From Bacteroidota bacterium (GTDB taxonomy: Bacteria; Bacteroidota; Bacteroidia; Bacteroidales; Lentimicrobiaceae), in assembly GCA_023417935.1 (NCBI GenBank), contig JAEZDY010000029.1:1-64000 (forward strand): DNA of 64,000 nt, in the 5' to 3' direction. A program made the position numbers and the translations under genes. The notes beneath the pieces were generated by a model, which searched no databases, was not told the DNA's origin, and saw only the letters and a program-made list of their open reading frames with translations. Positions 16,495 through 25,244 of the stretch are shown here, in pieces. The stretch's first letter is position 1, and every line of letters starts with the position of its first letter.

Positions 16495-17067
16495 ATGGTA
16501 TTTCCGGTTGTAGCATATGGCCATCCGGTCCTCCGAAAGGTGGCAGAAGATATAGATAAGGATTATCCCGGACTGGAGCAGTTTATTGCTGACATGTTTG
16601 AAACGATGTATGCTTCAAATGGTGTGGGACTTGCAGCTCCGCAGGTGAACAGAAGTATAAGGCTGTTTGTGATTGATACAACGCCCTATGCTGATGATTT
16701 CCCCGATGAGGAGAATATGAAGAGGGTGTTTATCAATGCGCAGATAGTTGAAGAAACCGGCGATGAGTGGGCATTCAATGAAGGTTGTTTAAGTATTCCC
16801 GATATCAGGGAGGATGTAATGCGCAAACCTAACGTGCGGATTCAGTATTACGATGAGAACTTTGAATTCCATGATGAGGTGATCTCCGGTTCACTGGGCA
16901 GGGTTATTCAGCATGAATACGATCACCTTGAAGGTGTACTGTTTGTCGACCTTATTAATCCGCTAAGGCGAATGTTGCTTAAAAGAAAGCTGGCAGATAT
17001 CACCAAAGGCAACGTTGATATCAGTTATAAGATGATATTTCCAAACTTAAAAAAGAAGATTTCCTGA
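16495..17067 (+). CDS. def: Peptide deformylase
   Basis: Def removes the formyl group from the N-terminal methionine of nascent proteins, using an Fe/Zn centre. The 190-residue protein has all three motifs: GVGLAAPQ (about 42-49), EGCLSIP with the metal-binding Cys (about 97-103) and QHEYDHLEG (about 139-147) with two metal His and the catalytic Glu. Its stop is 1 bp before the ATG of the following lipoprotein gene, which implies an operon with ruvX upstream. Confidence 0.95.
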   Translation: MVFPVVAYGHPVLRKVAEDIDKDYPGLEQFIADMFETMYASNGVGLAAPQVNRSIRLFVIDTTPYADDFPDEENMKRVFINAQIVEETGDEWAFNEGCLSIPDIREDVMRKPNVRIQYYDENFEFHDEVISGSLGRVIQHEYDHLEGVLFVDLINPLRRMLLKRKLADITKGNVDISYKMIFPNLKKKIS

Positions 17068-17068
17068 A

Positions 17069-17599
17069 ATGAAGAAACTTAACAACCTGAACTCAATCAT
17101 TCTATTCCTGATTGCACTTTTTATTTTTGGATGTACATCTGTATCAGAGCGTGATAAAGATGCAGCGGCAATAAATGATCTGGAAGAAGAACTAAAGAAG
17201 GAAACAGCCCGTCCTGAAAAAGCTGAACTTGATAATTTGTTAAATCTGTATACTTCATTCGTTGATAAGTATCCTGAAGATACCGCTTCAGCAACATACC
17301 TGTACCGTGCTGTAAACCTTTCAATGGGAATGAATCAGCCCCAAATGGCTATGAAACTGGTTGATCGTACGCTCAATGAATACCAAAAGAGCCCGCACCT
17401 GGCAGAAACAGTATTCCTTAAAGCATACATCTACGAGAATTTCCTCGGTAATCTTGGCACGGCTTCAGGTATTTACCGCGATTTCATTCACCGTTTCCCC
17501 GAACACGAACTGGCAGATGATGCACAAGCCGCAATCACCAACATGGGTAAATCTCCCGAGGAATTAGTTAAGGAGTTTGAATCACGGAACCAAAATTAG
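17069..17599 (+). CDS. Lipoprotein with TPR-like helical repeats
   Basis: The 176-residue protein has a lipoprotein signal peptide ending in FIFGC (lipid Cys ~22). The rest is helical, with TPR-like blocks: LLNLYTSFVDKYPEDTASATYLYRAVNLSMGM, AMKLVDRTLNEYQKSPHLAETVFLKAYIYENF and ASGIYRDFIHRFPEHELADDAQAAI. The F-x-x-K-Y-P pattern resembles YbgF/BamD-type periplasmic proteins. It is probably a membrane-anchored scaffold, but I cannot name it. It sits in the def operon, and the REP-like cluster starts soon after its stop. Confidence 0.75.
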   Translation: MKKLNNLNSIILFLIALFIFGCTSVSERDKDAAAINDLEEELKKETARPEKAELDNLLNLYTSFVDKYPEDTASATYLYRAVNLSMGMNQPQMAMKLVDRTLNEYQKSPHLAETVFLKAYIYENFLGNLGTASGIYRDFIHRFPEHELADDAQAAITNMGKSPEELVKEFESRNQN

Positions 17600-17616
17600 A
17601 TAATAATCGCACTATC

Positions 17617-17876
17617 TTTTCTACCGACCTTATACCCCTACGGGGCATTGATTAACCGCGCCGTTAGGTGCGGAAGCTCGGTAGAAACATCAGTATTGAC
17701 TTGTAAATTGACCGCGCCGTTAGGTGCGGAAGAAACGGATAAAGAGCAGAACGTACGCCTTTTCTCCCGCACCTAACGGAGCGGACAAATCTCAAAACAC
17801 TGGAATTTTCTACCGATCTTATACCCCTACGGGGCATTGAAATATACGCGTTTCCCTAAAGACCTAAGGGGCATTG
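17617..17876. repeat. REP-like repeat cluster
   Basis: A 35-bp element containing CTACCGAYCTTATACCCC and CGGGGCATTGA occurs at 17617-17651 and 17806-17840 with one mismatch. A second element, GCGCCGTTAGGTGCGG, lies around 17657-17673 and 17713-17729, with its complement CCGCACCTAACGGAGCGG at 17767-17784. A shorter derivative (CCTAAGGGGCATTG) ends at 17876. These surround a REP-associated transposase remnant and recur at 19268-19357. Confidence 0.8.
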
Positions 17877-17883
17877 CACAGAT

Positions 17884-18348
17884 TTAATCTACTATTTGCT
17901 TAAAGATGAATCTTTCATCAACCTCTATATTAAAATCCTTAAGTATTTGGGTATACTCTTCAATGAAAGATTTTTTCTTGTGATGTTGTTCTTGAGTTTC
18001 AATGTAATTGACCACTGCAGGTATCTGTGATTTTGAATAGGAAAACGCTGCATATCCTTACTGCCAGGCGAATTTCCCTGCAACTAATTTGTTCTCATTA
18101 ATCCATTTTGATGAATCAGATTTTACATCTCTCATTAAATCAGATAATGATTGGGTAGGCCGCATTCCAAAAAAGAGATGCACATGATCGGGCATACCAT
18201 TTATAACCAATAGCTTGTGGTCGTTATTTTGAATGACACCAGTTATGTATTGATATAGCCTGTTTTCCCACGATTTAGAAATAAGTGAAAGTCTATTCTT
18301 AACTGCAAAAATTGCATGGATGTGAATTTGGGTGTATGTATTAGCCAT
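17884..18348 (-). pseudogene. REP-associated Y1 (IS200-like) transposase, nonsense-mutated
   Basis: The first 96 codons encode a typical RAYT/IS200-like transposase with the HUH motif HVH (PDHVHLFFG, residues 55-57) and end KFAWQ at TAA 18060-18058. The same frame continues without a shift for 57 more codons to TAA 17886-17884: GYAAFSYSKSQIPAVVNYIETQEQHH and so on, ending FKQIVD. Relatives have Glu-Gly-Tyr after Trp-Gln, so a GAA-to-TAA change is the simplest reading. The nucleophile Tyr (VVNYIETQ, ~115) lies beyond the stop, so the short product cannot cleave DNA. REP-like elements lie on both sides. Confidence 0.85.
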
Positions 18349-18363
18349 ATATCCCCCACAATC

Positions 18364-19170
18364 TTAAGCGCTCGCTGTTAAATTGAATTCCTCCTCCAAT
18401 AACGTCTTCAATCGTGAGGGCTGGATATTTATATTGAGGTTGCCTCCTTTGCACCAAGAAATATGGCCGGTTTGTTCTGATACAACCAGGGCAATGGCAT
18501 CTGATCTTTCAGTTACACCCACTGCAGCCCGATGCCGCAAACCTACCTGGGAGGGGAGGGTATCATTCTTTGAAACTGGCAGGATACAGCTAGCTGCAAG
18601 TATCTTATTATTCATGATTATCATGGCGCCGTCATGCAGTGGTGAGTTCTTGTAAAAGATATTCTCAATCAGTTGCTCCGATATACGTGCATTGATGATT
18701 TCACCGCTTTCAATTATCTCGGTGAGTTCATTTACTTTTGCTATTACAATGAGGGCGCCGGTTTTGGTATTGGCCATTTTGTGGCATGCCTGAATGATTG
18801 GGTCAATACTAAGTACTTCTTCATCAGGATATTTAATCTTCCAGAATAGGAACCTGTTGTGTTTACGCCGTATAAACGATGGGGTACCTACCATAAGCAG
18901 GAATTTCCTGATCTCCGGCTGGAATACAACTATAAGTGCAATAAAACCAACGCTGATAAAAGCTCCCAGAATTTCGGATAAGAGTTCCATTTCCAGGATT
19001 CGCACCAGTCGCCAGGCAAGGAAAATTGCAATTATTCCCAGTAAGATATTGATAGCAGCTGTGCCTTTAACCAAATTATACAGTTCATATAACAGCAGGG
19101 CAACGAGGATTATATCGATAATATCCAACAATCGCAATCCAATAAAAAAGGGAACAGCCGATTCAAGCAT
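18364..19170 (-). CDS. cdaA: Diadenylate cyclase CdaA
   Basis: The 268-residue protein synthesises cyclic di-AMP from two ATP. Three N-terminal transmembrane helices (about 14-35, 38-58, 62-90) precede a DisA_N domain. That domain carries the catalytic motifs SPLHDGAMII (DGA, about 175-184) and GLRHRAAVG (RHR, about 212-220), plus the SEQTGHIS block. The gene lies 227 bp downstream of folP on the same strand, separated by REP-like repeats. A -7 box precedes the ATG. c-di-AMP commonly controls potassium and osmotic balance. Confidence 0.93.
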   Translation of the reverse strand: MLESAVPFFIGLRLLDIIDIILVALLLYELYNLVKGTAAINILLGIIAIFLAWRLVRILEMELLSEILGAFISVGFIALIVVFQPEIRKFLLMVGTPSFIRRKHNRFLFWKIKYPDEEVLSIDPIIQACHKMANTKTGALIVIAKVNELTEIIESGEIINARISEQLIENIFYKNSPLHDGAMIIMNNKILAASCILPVSKNDTLPSQVGLRHRAAVGVTERSDAIALVVSEQTGHISWCKGGNLNINIQPSRLKTLLEEEFNLTASA

Positions 19171-19185
19171 TTGAAATCATTTTTG

Positions 19186-19193
19186 CAAATTTA
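19186..19193 (-). promoter_or_regulatory. -7 box of cdaA
   Basis: The minus strand reads TAAATTTG 15 nt before the cdaA ATG, matching TAnnTTTG. Confidence 0.5.
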
Positions 19194-19267
19194 ATTAATT
19201 CTTTGGGATTGCTTCTTTTGATTGTTAATCTATTTCTATCGATCTATAACCGCTATGGAATTAATTA

Positions 19268-19357
19268 AACGCGCCGTTGGTGCGGAACAAAAAATATCCG
19301 CCTTTGTCCCGCTAATGGAGCGGAAAAATTTATCCGCGCCGTTGGGTGCGGAACAAA
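19268..19357. repeat. REP-like elements between cdaA and folP
   Basis: GCGCCGTTGGTGCGGAAC, its complement-type CCCGCTAATGGAGCGG, and GCGCCGTTGGGTGCGGAAC lie in alternating orientation. They are diverged copies of the second element of the cluster at 17617. Confidence 0.75.
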
Positions 19358-19397
19358 GGAGAAAGAATAATTTTAACGAGAAGATGAGAGAATAATT

Positions 19398-20252
19398 CTA
19401 ACGTGAATTTGATTCCTTGAATTGTGCCACAAGCTTAATAGCCTCAACTGCCGGTTTCACATCATGAACCCTGAGAATATTAGCTCCCTGCAACAGCGCG
19501 ATTGTGTTAATCACGGTTGTTCCATTTAAGGCATTGGCAGGTGCAGTGCCCAGCACCCTGTTGATCATCGACTTCCTCGAAACTCCCGCCAGCACTGGAT
19601 AACCGTAGTGAGTGTATTCGTTTATTGCATCCAGCAGTTTAAAGTTATGATCGACTGACTTACCGAAGCCAAAGCCGGGGTCGAGGATGATGTTATGTTT
19701 CCCGGCATGCTTGAAATGATCTAATTGGGTTATGAAAAAAGAACCTATTTCACGCACAACATCCTCATAAACCGGATTTTGCTGCATGGTTTCAGGGGTG
19801 CCCTGCATGTGCATTAGCACATAAGCAGCAGTTTGTGAGCACATGTAATTGATCATATTGCTGTCAATCATTCCGCCCGAGATATCATTGATAATGTCAG
19901 CCCCTTCGGCTATAGCAGCTGCTGCGACATCTTTGCGGTAGGTGTCAATGGAGATTATGGTGTCAGGATATTTTTGGCGCAATAGTTTCAGAGGGCCGAT
20001 TAGTCTTTCAACCTCTTCGTCGGGCGATAAAAGCACTGCACCGGGACGTGTTGACACAGCCCCTATATCGAGAATGGTTGCTCCTTCAAATAACAGCGTT
20101 TCAGCTTTTGCCTGCAGCTCATCGACAGTGTTAAACATGCCCCCGTCGTGGAAGGAATCAGGAGTTAAATTGATGATGCCCATTACCACAGGCACTGAGA
20201 GATTTAGCTGCTTAGAGCCACATTGAATAGATTGTTCTTCTGAAAAATTCAT
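19398..20252 (-). CDS. folP: Dihydropteroate synthase
   Basis: FolP condenses p-aminobenzoate with dihydropterin pyrophosphate in folate synthesis and is the sulfonamide target. The 284-residue TIM barrel shows MGIINLTPDSFHDGG (about 24-38), DIGAVSTRPGA (about 61-71), IISIDTYRKDVA, IINDISGG, ILDPGFGFGKSVDHNF and GVSRKSMI with the terminal RVHDV. It is upstream of cdaA on the same strand and divergent from the DUF1599 gene. Confidence 0.95.
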   Translation of the reverse strand: MNFSEEQSIQCGSKQLNLSVPVVMGIINLTPDSFHDGGMFNTVDELQAKAETLLFEGATILDIGAVSTRPGAVLLSPDEEVERLIGPLKLLRQKYPDTIISIDTYRKDVAAAAIAEGADIINDISGGMIDSNMINYMCSQTAAYVLMHMQGTPETMQQNPVYEDVVREIGSFFITQLDHFKHAGKHNIILDPGFGFGKSVDHNFKLLDAINEYTHYGYPVLAGVSRKSMINRVLGTAPANALNGTTVINTIALLQGANILRVHDVKPAVEAIKLVAQFKESNSR

Positions 20253-20274
20253 ACATTTATCGGTGATAACCTCC

Positions 20275-20282
20275 TATATTTG
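20275..20282 (+). promoter_or_regulatory. -7 box of the DUF1599 gene
   Basis: TATATTTG matches the consensus 42 nt before ATG 20325, in the divergent folP gap. Confidence 0.5.
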
Positions 20283-20324
20283 CCATTGCAATTGAAAAGT
20301 TAACTAATTAATCTTTACCTGCAT

Positions 20325-20870
20325 ATGACTTCTGAAACCACCACTCAGTTTGATATGGTTATCCGCGAATGCAAAGATATATTTTTAGCCAAGATGAAAG
20401 ATTATGGTACCGCGTGGCGGGTACTGCGTACTGAGTCAATTACTGATCAGATATACATCAAGGCAAACCGCATAAGGAGTATTCAAACCAAAGGCACTCA
20501 ACTTGTATCAGAAAATGAGAAAAGTGAATTTATCGGAATTGTTAATTATTCGGTGATTGCTCTGATACAGTTGGAATTGGGACATAGTGAGGAGTTGAAC
20601 ATGGATAACGTTGAAGTTGAAAGGCTTTATGATAAATACATTGGCACCGCTAAAGGACTGATGTTCAACAAGAACCACGATTATGATGAAGCTTGGCGCA
20701 ATATGCGTATCAACTCCCTTACTGATATTATTTTAATGAAACTGTTGAGGGTTAAGCAAATAGAGGACAATAAGGGTATGACAAATATTTCAGAAGGTGT
20801 TGATGCCAATTACCTTGATATGATTAATTACGCTGTGTTTGCGCTTATTAAGATTAGTGAGAGGGACTAA
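20325..20870 (+). CDS. DUF1599 protein with duplicated domain
   Basis: The 181-residue protein consists of two copies of the DUF1599 (nucleotide-modification-associated) unit. The first has KMKDYGTAWRVLR, TDQIYIKANRIRSIQ and FIGIVNYSVIALIQ. The second repeats the pattern with KNHDYDEAWRNMR, TDIILMKLLRVKQIE and YLDMINYAVFALIK. The function is not established; family links to modified-nucleotide metabolism rest on genomic context in phages. It is monocistronic or leads the BT_3928 gene 75 bp downstream. Confidence 0.85.
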   Translation: MTSETTTQFDMVIRECKDIFLAKMKDYGTAWRVLRTESITDQIYIKANRIRSIQTKGTQLVSENEKSEFIGIVNYSVIALIQLELGHSEELNMDNVEVERLYDKYIGTAKGLMFNKNHDYDEAWRNMRINSLTDIILMKLLRVKQIEDNKGMTNISEGVDANYLDMINYAVFALIKISERD

Positions 20871-20945
20871 TGAAGGGGGTTTGGATAAAGTGAATGAAAC
20901 ACGAGACTAACTAAAGGAATCAGTAGAGCTTAATGTAATACCGTT

Positions 20946-22058
20946 ATGAAGATCTTACACTTAATTTCAAGGATATTTGTTGGAGTGGTATTTATGTTTT
21001 CAGGCTTCGTTAAAGGGGTTGACCCGCTTGGCTTTGCATACAGGCTTGAAGATTATTTTTTGGTTTGGGGCACTGAATGGATGATGCCCGCAGCGGTGGC
21101 CCTTTCTATTTTGCTTTCAACAGCGGAATTTGTGCTTGGCTTTGTGGTTCTGCTGAACTTAAAACCGCGTGTTAATTCATGGCTGCTACTGGGAATGATG
21201 ACTTTCTTTACCCTGCTCACTTTGTATGATGCAATTGAGAATCCTGTACCCGATTGCGGTTGCTTTGGCGATGCGATCAAGTTAACCAACTGGCAAACAT
21301 TCTATAAGAATGTAATCCTGATGATTCCAACGTTAATCTTGTTCTCATACAGGAAAAAGACTGTTGACCTTTTCTCAAACACTATTGCATACGGACTCGC
21401 CGGAATTGCAACATTGCTTTTTGCGGGCTTCTGCCTGTATTGCTACCTGCACCTGCCAATCATTGACTTTATGGACTGGAAGAAAGGCAATAAGATGTAT
21501 AATGAATCAACATTGCCTGTAAAATACTATGTTTCATATCAGAATAAGGAAACAGGAGAAGTTAAGGAATATCTATTACCTGATTATCCTTATAACGATT
21601 CAGTGTGGATGAGTGAGTGGGAGTTTACATCACAACGCGTTGAGGATCCTAATCAACATTTTGGGGCTGACCTTCAAATAGTTGACCTTGAAGGGAATGA
21701 TGTTACTGACATGATCATCAAGAATCCTGACTATCACTTTCTATTGGTGGCCTGGGATATCAACAAGGCAAACAGGAGAGGACTTTCAGCAATGAATGAG
21801 TTTGCTTTATCTGCTGAAGAGGAAGGTTACAGTTTCAGCGTGCTAACCAGTTCATTGCCGGAGGAAATAGATACTATTAGCTCAAAACTGGGACTTACCT
21901 ATACATTTTACCAGGCTGATGATGTTACCCTGAAGACCATGGTAAGGGCTAATCCGGGCTTAATTCTGATGAAGGATGGTGTGGTTATTGACAAATGGAG
22001 TCACAGGGATTTTATGCCTTACGAAGAATTTCGTAGTAAAAAGCTATCAGTAAAGTAA
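20946..22058 (+). CDS. BT_3928 family protein (DoxX/MauE-like membrane domain)
   Basis: The 370-residue protein begins with a four-helix DoxX/MauE-like membrane domain (about 1-150), including FMFSGFVKGVDPLGFAYRLEDY and the PDCGCFGDAIKLTNWQTFYKNV segment with a C-x-C pair. A non-cytoplasmic domain follows from about 170 to the end, with a thioredoxin-like pattern in its last 120 residues (LLVAWDINKANRRGLSAMNEFA, VLTSSLPEE, NPGLILMKDGVVIDKW). The family is a Bacteroidota hallmark and is thought to work in redox or respiratory-chain biogenesis, unproven. Its last six codons lie inside an 18-bp tandem array that continues downstream. Confidence 0.85.
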   Translation: MKILHLISRIFVGVVFMFSGFVKGVDPLGFAYRLEDYFLVWGTEWMMPAAVALSILLSTAEFVLGFVVLLNLKPRVNSWLLLGMMTFFTLLTLYDAIENPVPDCGCFGDAIKLTNWQTFYKNVILMIPTLILFSYRKKTVDLFSNTIAYGLAGIATLLFAGFCLYCYLHLPIIDFMDWKKGNKMYNESTLPVKYYVSYQNKETGEVKEYLLPDYPYNDSVWMSEWEFTSQRVEDPNQHFGADLQIVDLEGNDVTDMIIKNPDYHFLLVAWDINKANRRGLSAMNEFALSAEEEGYSFSVLTSSLPEEIDTISSKLGLTYTFYQADDVTLKTMVRANPGLILMKDGVVIDKWSHRDFMPYEEFRSKKLSVK

Positions 22059-22175
22059 AAGCTATCAGGAAAGTGAAAAGGCTGTCAGTAAAGTAAAAGC
22101 TGTCAGGAAAGTAAAAGCTGTCAGGAAAGTAAAGCTCCAGGAAAATAAAAGCAGTCAGAAAAGTAAAAAGCTATA
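22039..22175. repeat. 18-bp tandem repeat array bridging two genes
   Basis: About seven to eight units of consensus AAAAGCTGTCAGGAAAGT (18 bp; individual units 16-20 bp) fill this stretch. The first unit encodes the last codons and stop of the BT_3928 gene. The last ends about 15 bp before the permease ATG. Two central units (22095-22112, 22113-22130) are identical, which points to recent expansion. Confidence 0.9.
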
Positions 22176-22190
22176 ATAAAAGAGACGGGT

Positions 22191-23270
22191 ATGCTCCAGT
22201 TTATCGTTCGAAGGGTTTATTATGGTGTGTTTGTTCTGATTGGGGTTATTACACTTGTATTCTTTCTTTTTAATATTCTACCGGGTGATCCTGCCCGTAT
22301 GATGCTTGGTCAGCGTGCCGACATGGCATCAGTTGAAGCCATAAACAGGGAGCTTGGTTTAGATGCACCTGTTCATCAACAGTACTTCAAGTTTGTAAAC
22401 GACCTTTCACCTGTTTCATTTCACAAGGCAACATCCGGAAACGGCATGTCAGACATTGATAGTTTGAAATACGCGCCCTATGTTTCATTATTTACCATTG
22501 GCAATACTGAAACTATACTAAAAAAACCTTACCTGAGGCGTTCATATCAGAGTAAGCGCAAAGTTTCAGATATACTGGCACAGGCTTTTCCCAACACCAT
22601 GCTACTTGCTACTGTGGCAATGGGATTTGCGGTTATCATTAGCATTATACTTGGAGTACTCACGGCCATAAGAAAAGATAGTTTCTTCGACAGGGCTACA
22701 TTATTTATTTCAGTTCTGGGTATGTCGCTGCCATCCTTCTTTGCCGCAATACTGATGGCCTGGTTGTTTGCATATGTGCTGGCTGATTACACCGGGCTCA
22801 GTATGTTCGGTTCACTTTATACTGTTGATGACTTCGGCAGAGTAGAGTATCTCGATCTTAAGAACATCATATTGCCGGCACTTACTTTAGGCATCAGGCC
22901 ACTGGCAATTATAATTGAACTTACAAGGAGCTCAATGCTTGAAGTACTTTCGCAGGATTATATCAGAACAGCCCGCTCGAAAGGTCTTACTGAAAAGCGA
23001 GTAATCATAAGGCATGGACTAAGAAATGCATTGAACCCGATAGTTACCACCGTTTCCGGATGGTTTGCTTCATTAATGGCAGGCGCGGTTTTTGTGGAAT
23101 ATATATTTGATTGGAAAGGAATTGGCGTAGTGATTGTTGATGGACTTGAGAAATATGACTTCCCTGTGGTGATGGGAGCCGTACTTTTCATAGCGGTTTT
23201 ACTGGTAATAATTAATATCTTTGTAGATATTATTTATGCCTGGCTTGATCCACGGGTTAAATTATCATAA
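22191..23270 (+). CDS. ABC transporter permease, DppB/OppB type, orphan
   Basis: The 359-residue protein is a six-helix inner-membrane permease of the peptide/nickel ABC family. The N-terminal helix and LPGDPARMMLGQRADMASVEAINRELGLDAPVHQQY block are typical. The cytoplasmic coupling (EAA) loop is at about 270-290 (DYIRTARSKGLTEKRVIIRHGLRNAL), followed by the conserved AGAVFVEYIFDWKGIG. An insertion of about 50 residues after residue 70 lengthens the periplasmic loop. No DppC, ATPase or binding-protein gene is nearby, so partners must be elsewhere. The 18-bp repeat array ends just before its ATG. Confidence 0.88.
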   Translation: MLQFIVRRVYYGVFVLIGVITLVFFLFNILPGDPARMMLGQRADMASVEAINRELGLDAPVHQQYFKFVNDLSPVSFHKATSGNGMSDIDSLKYAPYVSLFTIGNTETILKKPYLRRSYQSKRKVSDILAQAFPNTMLLATVAMGFAVIISIILGVLTAIRKDSFFDRATLFISVLGMSLPSFFAAILMAWLFAYVLADYTGLSMFGSLYTVDDFGRVEYLDLKNIILPALTLGIRPLAIIIELTRSSMLEVLSQDYIRTARSKGLTEKRVIIRHGLRNALNPIVTTVSGWFASLMAGAVFVEYIFDWKGIGVVIVDGLEKYDFPVVMGAVLFIAVLLVIINIFVDIIYAWLDPRVKLS

Positions 23271-23418
23271 TTATTTAGGCATATTGGTTGTCAGTATTTT
23301 ATAATTTGAATCTGCGCGATTTTCGATTTATACAGGTAATCATAATTGGTAAAAGATCAGGCTGAATAAAGAAATAAAATACGGGAATTTAAAAAAGCAT
23401 AAAAGGAGAAATTATAAA

Positions 23419-24183
23419 ATGAGAAAGAGAATTGTTGCGGGCAACTGGAAAATGAATAAGACATTCAGCGAAGCTGAAAGTTTACTGTTTGACATTGCTG
23501 ATTTACTTAGTGAATCGCGCCCCAAAGATGTAGAGGTTGTAGTTTGTCCTCCGGCCTTATATCTTGAGCTGGCATCTGATATTGCACAACAGAATGATTT
23601 TAAATGCGGTGCCCAAAATATTAGTCACCATGCCCAGGGTGCTTACACAGGTGAACTATCGGCAGAGATGGTTAAGTCGGCGGGTGTTACTTATGTAATA
23701 TTGGGTCACTCTGAACGTCGTTTATATTTCGGTGAAACCGATGAAGTAATAGGACAAAAGATTGACAAAGCGCTGAAGAATGAAATGATACCAATTTATT
23801 GCTGTGGTGAAGTGCTTGAAGAAAGAGAAGAGGAGAGGCACTTCCAGGTAGTAAGTGATCAGATTAATAAGGCTGTTTGCCATTTAGCTGACCATGAAGT
23901 AAGAGATATAGTAATTGCTTACGAACCAGTATGGGCAATAGGCACCGGTAAAACTGCTTCGCCTGAGCAGGCGCAGGAGATGCATGCACACATAAGGAGT
24001 ATAATTTCAAGTCACTATGGCAGTGAAACCGGTGATGCTATTTCCATACTTTACGGAGGAAGCTGTAATCCGGGTAATGCTGCAGAATTGTTTGAACAAC
24101 CAGATGTTGACGGTGGATTAATTGGTGGTGCTTCGCTTAAAGCTGAGGACTTTGTGAAAATTGTTAACAGCTTTAAGAAATAG
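23419..24183 (+). CDS. tpiA: Triosephosphate isomerase
   Basis: TpiA interconverts dihydroxyacetone phosphate and glyceraldehyde 3-phosphate in glycolysis and gluconeogenesis. The 254-residue barrel has the active-site Lys in GNWKMNKTF, the His in ILGHSERR (about 94-101), the catalytic Glu in YEPVWAIGTGKTAS (about 168-181, loop 6) and LYGGSCNPGNAAEL near the end. It precedes prmA by a single base, so the two are co-transcribed. Confidence 0.96.
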   Translation: MRKRIVAGNWKMNKTFSEAESLLFDIADLLSESRPKDVEVVVCPPALYLELASDIAQQNDFKCGAQNISHHAQGAYTGELSAEMVKSAGVTYVILGHSERRLYFGETDEVIGQKIDKALKNEMIPIYCCGEVLEEREEERHFQVVSDQINKAVCHLADHEVRDIVIAYEPVWAIGTGKTASPEQAQEMHAHIRSIISSHYGSETGDAISILYGGSCNPGNAAELFEQPDVDGGLIGGASLKAEDFVKIVNSFKK

Positions 24184-24184
24184 T

Positions 24185-25150
24185 ATGGAGTATATCGAGT
24201 TAAAGTGTGCCTTTAAAGTAAATAAGTCGGATAGTCACGAGCTGTTGATAGGAAATACTGTCGACAGTTCTCAGCAATTAGTGGCAGAGGATACCGTTGA
24301 TAGATATGAACAGCCAAAATTAATTGACGCTGATGACGGGGAGATAATGACAAATACTGCCGATAGATCTGAACAGTTGATGGCAGTACTGGGGGCTCTG
24401 GGGTTTGAGAGTTTTGTTGAAGGAGAAAATGAGCTCCTCGCATACATGCCTTCAAAGGATTTTGACCCTGCTATTCTTGATAATGAATTGTTAAGTCCTG
24501 ATGTTATAGGTCAGGTTAACATTACATGGTCAGTTATTGCCGACCAGAACTGGAATGCTGTATGGGAAGAAAACTTCCAGCCTGTTACCATTGATAGCAA
24601 GTGCCATATACGGGCTCCGTTCCATCCTGAGAATAAAGAGGTGGAATATGAGATTGTTATTGAGCCAAAGATGTCATTTGGTACAGCACACCATGAAACT
24701 ACTGCACTCATGATAAAATATCTTTTAGAGATAGACTTAAAAGATAGAAAAGTACTCGATATGGGCTGCGGAACAGGAGTGCTTGCCATACTGGCTGCAA
24801 TGAAGGAAGCTGACCGCATTATAGCTATTGACAATGACGAATGGGCTTATAAAAATGCAAATGAAAACGTTAGACGTAATAATACCCCTCAAATTGACGT
24901 TTATTTGGGTGATGCTTCATTGCTTAAGGATCAGGTATTTAATGTAATTATAGCAAACATCAATAGAAATATACTGCTTAATGACATTCCGGTTTACGCC
25001 CATTGTCTTTTAGATAATGGCGTTCTTCTGTTAAGTGGCTTTTATTCAGAAGACCTGCCAAAGATAGAAGAAGCGGCTGTTTCATTTGGGCTTTCATATG
25101 AATCACATAAGGAAGAAAACAATTGGGTTGCTGCCTGTTTCAGGAAGTAA
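24185..25150 (+). CDS. prmA: Ribosomal protein L11 methyltransferase with N-terminal insertion
   Basis: PrmA trimethylates ribosomal protein L11 using SAM. The 321-residue product has the substrate-recognition domain first and the Rossmann methyltransferase second: VLDMGCGTGVLAILAA (about 193-208), AIDNDEWAYKNA, and IIANINRNILL (motif IV, N-I-N variant). The frame opens at TTG 24161, but ATG 24185 follows directly after the tpiA stop and gives the standard MEYIEL opening. Residues ~23-65 are an extra, acidic stretch not usual in the family, made of three degenerate repeats (TVDSSQQLVAED, TVDRYEQPKL, TADRSEQLMA). The normal family text resumes at AVLGALGFESFVE. Confidence 0.92.
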   Translation: MEYIELKCAFKVNKSDSHELLIGNTVDSSQQLVAEDTVDRYEQPKLIDADDGEIMTNTADRSEQLMAVLGALGFESFVEGENELLAYMPSKDFDPAILDNELLSPDVIGQVNITWSVIADQNWNAVWEENFQPVTIDSKCHIRAPFHPENKEVEYEIVIEPKMSFGTAHHETTALMIKYLLEIDLKDRKVLDMGCGTGVLAILAAMKEADRIIAIDNDEWAYKNANENVRRNNTPQIDVYLGDASLLKDQVFNVIIANINRNILLNDIPVYAHCLLDNGVLLLSGFYSEDLPKIEEAAVSFGLSYESHKEENNWVAACFRK

Positions 25151-25244
25151 TAAATGAATTGTGACATTATTTAAGCACTGTTTTTTATTGAATAAAGTGT
25201 GAAATCATTTAAACACTGTTTTTACTGATAAAATAAAAATAGAT

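Noticed and set aside
18058..18348. Intact 96-residue transposase
   Set aside because: The frame continues after the stop with conserved family sequence, including the catalytic Tyr, so the ORF is a fragment.
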